Assembly (NCBI GenBank): GCA_016704655.1
Contig: JADIZR010000003.1
Location: 186,001-250,000 of the forward strand
Direction: 5' to 3'
Source: Pseudomonadota bacterium
GTDB taxonomy: Bacteria > Pseudomonadota > Gammaproteobacteria > Steroidobacterales > Steroidobacteraceae
Length of the DNA: 64,000 nt
The translations under genes were made by a program, and so were the position numbers. The notes under the pieces are model-generated. The model saw only the letters and a program-made list of their open reading frames with translations, was not told where the DNA came from and searched no databases. Positions 57,830 through 64,000 of this stretch are shown one piece after another (positions within the stretch are counted from its first letter, which is position 1; the number at the start of each line of letters is the position of its first letter).

Positions 57830-60800
57830 CTACACGACTCTGCCGCAAGGCGCAGTGGTGGCCTCACCCGCCCAACACAACGTATTCACCAACGCGATCT
57901 CCCCCGGCGTCTTGCACCGCACGTCTAACAGCCTGGGATTCGCCACCACAATACTCAGGCACCGCGCCCGCGATATCGCCACGTTCAGCCGATTCTTGCT
58001 GAACAGAAACTCCAGATGTCTCGGCAGGTCCTCCTCGCTCGAGGTCGTCATCGACACAATCGACGCCGCCGCTTCCTGGCCCTGGAACTTGTCCACGGTG
58101 CCCACGCGCGCATTCGCCGGCAGCGTCCGCTGCAGCAGCTTCATCTGCAGGTTGTAAGGCGCGACGACCAGGATGTCATCCGCGGTGATGCTCCGCTTTT
58201 TCCCCTCGCGATCGATCCATGAGGCCTGCTTAAGCAGGCTCTGGTAGATCCGCTCGATCTCTTGCGCTTCCTCCGCGGACTTCTGCCCGCAGCCGGCATG
58301 GTCCATCGGCCAGAACACCACGCCCGTGGGCTGCAGGGCAGGGTGCGGCTTAGTGCCCAGCACCAGGGTCTGGTTCGCGTTCTTGCGCTCAGGCTCCAGG
58401 CGCCCGTCGTACACGGCGTCCGAGATGAACCGGCACACGTCGGGGCACATGCGCCACGTGGTGGGCAGGAAGATGCCGCGGTCGGGCGGCACGGTCGCGA
58501 GCCCGTCCAGCAGGTATTCCAGCGTCGATTCGCCCGAGCGCCCGGGGTGCGTGCCCTGGATCGGCTGGCTCAGCTGCATCTGGTCGCCCAGCAGCACGAT
58601 GTTCTTCGCACAGGCTCCGATGGCGGCCAGGTTGGCCACGGACACCTGGCCGGCCTCGTCCACGAACAGGTAGTCGTACTGCTGGTCGGCGGCGGGGTCG
58701 GCGAACAGCCACGCGGTGCCGCCCATCAGTTGCCAGTCCGGGTGCAACGCGCCCTGGGTGTTGTCCACGTCCAGGATCAGCTGGCCGTTGAGGTAACTGC
58801 CCGCGTCCCGCGCAGTCGACCTCTTGCCGGCCCGCACGTGCTTCTGTCCGTTCTCGATCAGCACCTCCTCGACGGCCTCGAGCAGGTTGTTGATGGCCTT
58901 GTGGCTATTCGACGAGACGGCCACGCGCTTGCCGTCCGCGAGCAGCGCCGCGATCACGTGCGAGCCGGTGTACGTCTTGCCCGCGCCGGGCGGTCCCTGG
59001 ATGAACAGGTAGCTGCCGTCGAGGCGGCGCACGGCGTCGATGGTCTGTGCCAATGGCGCGCTGGGGTCGCTGACGATTGGCTCGCCGGGCTTGCGTCCCG
59101 TGAGTCGCGGAATCTGCTTTTCCAGGTACGCTTCGACCGCACGGTAACGGTGATCGCCATCGGCCACGCTCTGGCCGACGCGGAGCAGGGCCTGCTTGAT
59201 GACCTCTGCCGTGAGTGGGCCATCCTTGCCCAGGCTCAGGCGATCGGGCAGCGGTCCGTGCTTGCGGGCCAGCGAGAGCCGTACCCGGCGCCGGTCTTCG
59301 TCGATTTCGACCAGGGTCACCTTGAGACCGGTCGGGTGTTCGAGCCAGACGGTTTTGTCCCCGGCGTCGAACTTGATCTCCTGCGCCGGGTATTCGTATT
59401 CGTCGACCATCGTGCCCGGCACGCGCACCAGGCCTGCGATCGCATCGACGCTCTCGAGCAGGTCGTCGAACGTGAGCTCGGTGCGCGCGAACATCTCCCA
59501 CCACTGCGGCTTCTCCGATCGGCGGTGGAATTCGAGCAGGTCGGCCACCACTTCGCGGGCGGGTGCTTCTGAGACGGACAACGCGCGGCGCACGGCATCA
59601 ACCCGGTCGAGGTAGCCCTGCAACTTGGCCGAAGGCAGGCCCGCACGCGGCAGCACGGTGCCCGGCGGCGGTGGGGGCGAGCCGGCTTCTACGTTCTCGC
59701 CGCCGCGCCAGCGCATGTCCTTGGGCCGCAGCGTGATCAGCCACTGGTGCAGCTGCTGCGTCGACTCCACGTCGTCCTCGTTGTAGCGCTCGATCTTCTC
59801 GAGCAGTGCATTGTCGCCGGTCTCGAGGTAACGCTCGTAGTAGACGATGCTGGCGCCGGCGGTCTGCACGTCGCCTTGGCGCGCGCGGCGGTAGAACTTC
59901 TCGATGTCCTTGATCGAGTACGAAGGCGTCGAGGCACGGATCGCCTCGCGCACCACCTTGTACAGGTCCACCAGGCGCCGCTCACGCAGGCACGTGTCCA
60001 GCAGCGCCTCGCGCGTGCTGTGGCGGCCCGAGAGTTTCTTGAGCGCCGTCTCCTCGTAGGACGCGTAGTGGTACACGTGCAGGCTTGGGTACTGCGCCGT
60101 GCGTTGATCCAGCCAGTCCATCAGCTGCTCGAACGCGGCCTTTTCCTCGGCGGGCGAGTGGGCCCAGAAGCCTTTGAACTTGAAGGTGCCCTTTTCGCGG
60201 TAGTAGACGCCGAAGAGGTACTCGAGCCCGTCGTCGCCGTAGAGCGGGTCCCCTTCCATGTCGAAATAGACGTCGCCTTCGTCGGGCGGCGGCAGCAATG
60301 CGAAGCCGCGGGGTTCGCCGTCGGGATGTTCGACCAGCGTGTAGTGCAGCTCGCCGGTCTCGCGGCCGCGCAGTTGCATGGCGGCTTGCTCACGCAGCCT
60401 GGTCAGCGACGGTTCTGCCAGGTGAGGAACGGCTGCGGTCGGACTCAAGTTTGCGAGCGCCTCGAGTGTCCTGACGCCGGCCACTTCGAGCTTGTGCACC
60501 TGGCTCGAACGGATGCCGGCCACCTGGTGCAGGCTGTCCTCATCCGCGCGTTGCTGCGTGCAACGGTCGTTCCAGTGGCACTGCGGGCACTTGGAGCACG
60601 GAGTGGGGCGGGTGGTGATCTCGGTCGAGGCGTTGGCGATTGTCTGCGTGAAGCGGCCGAGCAGCCGGCGGAAGTACCGTGAGTACTCGTTGCACGTGAA
60701 CGTCACCTGCTCGCGCGTGCCGAGTACCACGTGCATCGCGTGCGGGTCGAGCTGCTGCACCCGGGCCAGCAGGTCGCCATAGAACGCCAGCTGCAGCACG

Positions 60801-61252
60801 TACGACGCCTTCGCGTGGCGGCCGAGCTTGGTGTCGATGACTTCGTAGCTGAAGTCGCCGAGCGCGGAGGGGCGCGGCACCTTGCGCAGGAAGTCCGCGT
60901 GGCCGACCAGATTGCCGTCCAGGAAGGTGGCTTGATAGATGAGGTCGGCGCCGGAGTGCAGGGCGTCGAGAGTTGCAGCGGCAGACTTGGCTGGGTTGCT
61001 TGGTCTCTTCTCGATTTTGACGACGGTGCCGCCGGTGCGCTGCACGTCGAGTTTCAGGTCGGCCAGGTAAGAGGCTTCGAATTCGTTGCCGCGTTTGAAG
61101 AGCAGCTCGGCGTGCTCGTCGGGTTGGGTCCGCTGTGCTCTCAAAGCCTTGTCGTCGAGCGCGCGCAGGTCGAGTGCTGACAGGTGCGCGCACTCGTGGA
61201 AGTTCACGAGGTCGGTGGCGGAGAGCAGGATTTGAGAGCCCAGAAGCTGCAT
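57830..61252 (-). CDS. TM0106-family RecB-like nuclease fused to SF1 helicase
   Basis: 1140 residues. The N-terminal PD-(D/E)XK nuclease has D120, D140-T-K142 (YEVIDTKLGRHA), Q154 and a likely iron-sulfur set C21 with C219, C222, C225, C231 (CSKCPQCHWNDRC). A helix-hairpin-helix region (240-290) follows, then an RNase H-like DEDD part (VYFDMEGDPL with D331/E333; YNEDDVESTQQLH). The C-terminal Dna2/Upf1-like helicase has Walker A GPPGAGKT at 753-760, VDEAGQ, and DKFQGQE. Known as TM0106 putative nuclease. First gene of the operon. High G+C like the core genome. Confidence 0.9.
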   Translation of the reverse strand: MQLLGSQILLSATDLVNFHECAHLSALDLRALDDKALRAQRTQPDEHAELLFKRGNEFEASYLADLKLDVQRTGGTVVKIEKRPSNPAKSAAATLDALHSGADLIYQATFLDGNLVGHADFLRKVPRPSALGDFSYEVIDTKLGRHAKASYVLQLAFYGDLLARVQQLDPHAMHVVLGTREQVTFTCNEYSRYFRRLLGRFTQTIANASTEITTRPTPCSKCPQCHWNDRCTQQRADEDSLHQVAGIRSSQVHKLEVAGVRTLEALANLSPTAAVPHLAEPSLTRLREQAAMQLRGRETGELHYTLVEHPDGEPRGFALLPPPDEGDVYFDMEGDPLYGDDGLEYLFGVYYREKGTFKFKGFWAHSPAEEKAAFEQLMDWLDQRTAQYPSLHVYHYASYEETALKKLSGRHSTREALLDTCLRERRLVDLYKVVREAIRASTPSYSIKDIEKFYRRARQGDVQTAGASIVYYERYLETGDNALLEKIERYNEDDVESTQQLHQWLITLRPKDMRWRGGENVEAGSPPPPPGTVLPRAGLPSAKLQGYLDRVDAVRRALSVSEAPAREVVADLLEFHRRSEKPQWWEMFARTELTFDDLLESVDAIAGLVRVPGTMVDEYEYPAQEIKFDAGDKTVWLEHPTGLKVTLVEIDEDRRRVRLSLARKHGPLPDRLSLGKDGPLTAEVIKQALLRVGQSVADGDHRYRAVEAYLEKQIPRLTGRKPGEPIVSDPSAPLAQTIDAVRRLDGSYLFIQGPPGAGKTYTGSHVIAALLADGKRVAVSSNSHKAINNLLEAVEEVLIENGQKHVRAGKRSTARDAGSYLNGQLILDVDNTQGALHPDWQLMGGTAWLFADPAADQQYDYLFVDEAGQVSVANLAAIGACAKNIVLLGDQMQLSQPIQGTHPGRSGESTLEYLLDGLATVPPDRGIFLPTTWRMCPDVCRFISDAVYDGRLEPERKNANQTLVLGTKPHPALQPTGVVFWPMDHAGCGQKSAEEAQEIERIYQSLLKQASWIDREGKKRSITADDILVVAPYNLQMKLLQRTLPANARVGTVDKFQGQEAAASIVSMTTSSEEDLPRHLEFLFSKNRLNVAISRARCLSIVVANPRLLDVRCKTPGEIALVNTLCWAGEATTAPCGRVV

Positions 61253-61258
61253 TCAGAA

Positions 61259-61365
61259 GTGATTATTTTTCATTGAGTTATACGTGGAAGTTAAAGCGTG
61301 CCCGTCACTCAGTTGGGGGAGCAGCCGTGGGAGTCTGCATTACAGTAGGCTCGTGAGGTGAGCTT
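61259..61365. repeat. Imperfect direct repeat, left copy
   Basis: ATTATTTTTCA (61262-61272), then TTAT, GGAAG and AAA at the same spacing as at 63902, and later CTCGTGAGGTGAGCTT (61350-61365), matching CTCGTGGGGTGAGCTT at 63942-63957. Flanks the left side of the sulfatase-HTH segment. Confidence 0.5.
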
Positions 61366-61416
61366 GCTGCGGCAAAGGCGGCAAGTCGTACGAAGAACGC
61401 GTCAGGGGGGAGAACG

Positions 61417-63378
61417 ATGCGCAGAGCTCTATTGGCCACGCTGCTGGCCCTGTTGGCCGGATGCGGCAAGAACACCGGCGTCGGCGGCACCGCCGGTGAC
61501 GCCATGCCGGCCACGCTGCAGGCCAACGAGCAGATGGCGACCGAACTCGAGCTCGACGACCCACAGGATTTCGAGGACGCCAGGCGTGGTCTGATCGCGC
61601 GCCCAGAGGGCAGGATCCTGTCGGCCGATGGCTCGACGGTGCTGATCGACTTCGATGCCTACAAGTTCGTCGACGGCAAGGCGCCACCCACCGTCAACCC
61701 GAGCCTGTGGCGGCACGCGGTGCTGAATGCGCAGATCGGGCTGTTCAAGGTCACCGACGGCATCTGGCAGCTGCGCGGCTTCGACATCGCCAACATGACG
61801 CTGATCGAAGGCAAGACTGGCTTCATCGTCGTCGACCCGCTCACCGCACGCGAGAGTGCCTCCGCGGCGCTGGCGTTCGCGCGCAAGCATCTGGGCGACA
61901 AGCCGGTGTCGGGCATCGTCTTCACGCACAGCCACGCCGACCACTTTGGCGGCGCACTGGGCGTCGCCTCGGCGCAGGAGGTGGTCCAGCGCAGTATCCC
62001 GGTCGTTGCGCCCGCCGGCTTCATCGAAGAAGCGACCAGCGAGAACCTCCTCGTCGGCACGGCCATGGCGCGGCGTTCGATGTACCAGTTCGGCAAGAAC
62101 CTTGAGCGCTCACCGAAGGGCAATGTCGACACGGGCCTGGGCAAGAACATCGTCTACGGCGCGATCGGCGTGCTGCTGCCTACGCAGCTGATCACCACGC
62201 CCGAGCAGGAACTGGTGATCGACGGCGTGCGCTTCGTGTTCCACAACGTCCCCGGCGCCGAGGCGCCGGCCGAGCTCACGTTCTCGATCCCGGACAAGAA
62301 GGCCTACGGTGGCGCCGAGAACCTGGCGCAGACCATGCACAACCTGCTCCCGGTGCGCGGTGCCAAGGTGCGCGACTCGCTGCAATGGTCGACCTACCTG
62401 CAGGAGGTCATCGACAACCTGGGCGACGCCGAGGTCTATTTCGGCCAGCACAACTGGCCGGTGTGGGGCAACGCGCGCATCGTCGACTTCATCACCAAGC
62501 ACCGCGACGTGTACAAGTACATGCACGACCAGACCGTGCGCCTGATCAACGCCGGCCACACGCCGCGCGAGATCGCCGAGCTGGTCAAGCTGCCGCCGTC
62601 GCTGGCGTCCTACTTCGGCGCGCGTGGCTACTACGGCGACCTGCGCCACAACGTCAAGGCGATCTACCAGTTCTATCTCGGGGCCTACGACGGCAACCCC
62701 GCCAACCTCAACCCGCTGCCGCCGCAGGAATCGGCCCAGCGCTGGCTCGATCTGATCGGGGGTGCGGACAAGGCCGTCGCCGCCGCACAGACGGCTTACG
62801 ACCAGGGCGACTACCGCTGGGCAGCCGAGCTGCTGAACCATGCGGTCTTCGGCGCCCCCGAGCACAAGGGCGCAAAGGAAATGCTCGCGCGCACCTACGA
62901 GCAGCTGGGCTACATGGCCGAGGCCGCGACCTGGCGCAACAGTTACCTCACGGCGGCGATGGAGCTGCGCGAAGGGCCGCCGCAGAAGGGCATCGATCGC
63001 TCCTCCCTGATCGACATGCTGCAGCAGACACCGATCGAGCGCTTCCTCGAAGCCATGGCGGCCGGGCTCGACGGTCCCGCCGCCGATGGCAAGAACCTGA
63101 AGGTCAACCTGGTACTGACCGACATCGAGGAGTCCTACGTGCTGTGGATCGAGAACGCGGTGCTGCACTTCAAGAAGGCGGTCCCCGCGACCGATGCCAA
63201 CGCGACCCTGACACTGACCAAGCCGATCTTCATCAGGATGATGACCGGCACGGCGGGCGTCCAGGACACCCTGCTCAGCGACGACCTCGAGATCGATGGC
63301 AGCCAGATCGACCTGGTGCGCTTCTTCACGCTGTTCGACAAGGCGCCGGGCACCTTCGCGATCGTGACGACGGAGTAG
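61417..63378 (+). CDS. Alkyl/aryl sulfatase lipoprotein (SdsA-like metallo-beta-lactamase fold)
   Basis: 653 residues, lipoprotein signal ending LLALLAGC (C16). Metallo-beta-lactamase metal motif THSHADHFGG (H171, H173, D175, H176). TGLGKNIVYGAIGVLLPTQL, YFGQHNWPVWGNARIVDFIT and the dimerisation helices are typical of SDS-degrading alkylsulfatases. The last 130 residues are the SCP2-like C-terminal domain (LIDMLQQTPIERFLEAMAAG). Hydrolyses primary alkyl sulfates to alcohol and sulfate. ATG 61417 follows GGGGAGAA. Confidence 0.93.
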   Translation: MRRALLATLLALLAGCGKNTGVGGTAGDAMPATLQANEQMATELELDDPQDFEDARRGLIARPEGRILSADGSTVLIDFDAYKFVDGKAPPTVNPSLWRHAVLNAQIGLFKVTDGIWQLRGFDIANMTLIEGKTGFIVVDPLTARESASAALAFARKHLGDKPVSGIVFTHSHADHFGGALGVASAQEVVQRSIPVVAPAGFIEEATSENLLVGTAMARRSMYQFGKNLERSPKGNVDTGLGKNIVYGAIGVLLPTQLITTPEQELVIDGVRFVFHNVPGAEAPAELTFSIPDKKAYGGAENLAQTMHNLLPVRGAKVRDSLQWSTYLQEVIDNLGDAEVYFGQHNWPVWGNARIVDFITKHRDVYKYMHDQTVRLINAGHTPREIAELVKLPPSLASYFGARGYYGDLRHNVKAIYQFYLGAYDGNPANLNPLPPQESAQRWLDLIGGADKAVAAAQTAYDQGDYRWAAELLNHAVFGAPEHKGAKEMLARTYEQLGYMAEAATWRNSYLTAAMELREGPPQKGIDRSSLIDMLQQTPIERFLEAMAAGLDGPAADGKNLKVNLVLTDIEESYVLWIENAVLHFKKAVPATDANATLTLTKPIFIRMMTGTAGVQDTLLSDDLEIDGSQIDLVRFFTLFDKAPGTFAIVTTE

Positions 63379-63466
63379 GGCGCGCGTGCCGGGTCGCCGT
63401 GGTGCTTGTCGGGCAATGCGGGTCGTACGAGCAGTTTGGCGCGCCGACGACTGAAGGAGATGCTGG

Positions 63467-63763
63467 ATGGCGGTTCGTAAGGTGATCGCACGCAATCCGC
63501 GAGAGCTGGCAGGTGTTCTCGGGCTGTCTGGCGCCGAGCACGCCGCGCTACGCGTTCAGTTTGAACTGGTGGAGGAGATCGGCAGGGAGCTCAAGCGCGT
63601 TGGCCTGACTCATGCCGCGCTGGCCAGGCTTGCGCAGACATCGCGCCCTCGGGTGACCGCAATCCTGAATGGCAATCTCGAAGGCGTATCGACAGACCTC
63701 CTGCTCCGCCTGTTGGGAGTGCTGGGCGTTAGGGTGGAACTTAAGTTTCGACGGGCGGCCTGA
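63467..63763 (+). CDS. Small XRE-type HTH protein (HigA-like antitoxin)
   Basis: 98 residues with an HTH: LTHAALARLAQTSRPRVTAI, LNGNLEGVSTDLLLRLLGVL, GVRVELKF. N-terminal arm NPRELAGVLGLSGAEHAALR. Typical of small antitoxins of the HigA/MqsA-like class. GGAGATGCTGG precedes the ATG. Just upstream a frame reading ARRRLKEMLDGGS could be the tail of a lost toxin, but that is weak. Confidence 0.75.
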   Translation: MAVRKVIARNPRELAGVLGLSGAEHAALRVQFELVEEIGRELKRVGLTHAALARLAQTSRPRVTAILNGNLEGVSTDLLLRLLGVLGVRVELKFRRAA

Positions 63764-63896
63764 CGACTCAGGGCTCGCACCTGGTGGCAGCTGGTCCTGC
63801 ATCACGAGCCGAATGGGCTCGATGGCCGACAACCGAGCTCACGCCGGTGAGCAGCGGCCGCTTCCTGCCTGCCAATGGCTCGCCGTTGCCTTGGTA

Positions 63897-63957
63897 AAAC
63901 AATTATTTTTCAGCGGGTTATGCACGGAAGCCAAAACACGACTCGTGGGGTGAGCTT
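63897..63957. repeat. Imperfect direct repeat, right copy
   Basis: ATTATTTTTCAGCGGGTTAT, GCACGGAAGCCAAA, then CTCGTGGGGTGAGCTT. Similar to 61259-61365, where the last block lies 50 bases further away. Beyond it (63958-64000) I see nothing to annotate. Confidence 0.5.
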
Positions 63958-64000
63958 TCATTTCTGCAGGTTCCGGCAAGGAATCCGGTTGGATTGCGGG

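Noticed and set aside
63379..63466. Toxin gene upstream of the HTH protein at 63467
   Set aside because: Only ARRRLKEMLDGGS looks toxin-like and no start or core domain precedes it. Mentioned in the HTH entry but not called.
1..64000. CRISPR arrays, rRNA operons, complete insertion sequences
   Set aside because: No regularly spaced direct repeats, no rRNA signatures and no transposase motif were seen in any frame.

Overview
The window is GC-rich, densely coded DNA from a gammaproteobacterium. The order clpS-clpA / infA-aat-acyltransferase-trxB / ftsK-lolA-(VanZ-like)-rarA-serS-tRNA-Ser is one I associate with Xanthomonadales/Nevskiales-type genomes. The long run of secreted serine hydrolases, M20 and M28 peptidases, a GMC oxidoreductase, an amidohydrolase and an alkylsulfatase would fit a Steroidobacter-like environmental heterotroph. 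The placement is inferred from gene order and content only.

Layout. 1-2455: start of a type II secretion operon (gspC, then gspD running off the edge), on the minus strand. 2614-16094: conserved housekeeping core (protein quality control, translation, redox, division, lipoprotein transport). Between clpA and infA lie two very long hairpins with the same loop. 16271-44374: accessory metabolism in short operons (cupins, M20 and M28 peptidases, nitronate monooxygenase, GMC oxidoreductase pair, two CubicO hydrolases, amidohydrolase plus double cupin, a Rieske-flavodoxin fusion, an Old Yellow Enzyme, a tyrosine phenol-lyase-like enzyme, a CZB-GGDEF cyclase). Several small toxin-antitoxin-like loci and gene remnants are scattered among them.

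44.5-53.7 kb is a patchwork of small stress or toxin-antitoxin modules (hicBA, DUF4258/DUF2283, a HigA-like fragment, brnTA, a broken HigB-like toxin with its regulator). It also holds a repeat met three times, an NPY-repeat secreted protein, a nuclease, and a coupled two-gene unit whose second product has a HEPN RNxxxH motif. 53.7-61.3 kb is a three-gene minus-strand operon: a TM0106-type nuclease-helicase, a SprT-like metalloprotease, and a 1199-residue HIT-PLD-helicase-DUF3427 protein. The last part of it has visibly lower G+C. This cluster beside the HEPN unit is the best candidate in the window for an undescribed nucleic-acid-directed (probably defence) system.

An important caveat: at least eight genes that otherwise look intact (gspC, aat, an M28 peptidase, a DUF4258 gene, a trypsin-like protease, a DNA-binding protein, a lipoprotein) are broken by single-base slips, several of them in homopolymers. 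One 107-base stretch is almost pure G/C. Many of these look like sequencing or assembly errors, so each apparent frameshift should be treated as provisional.
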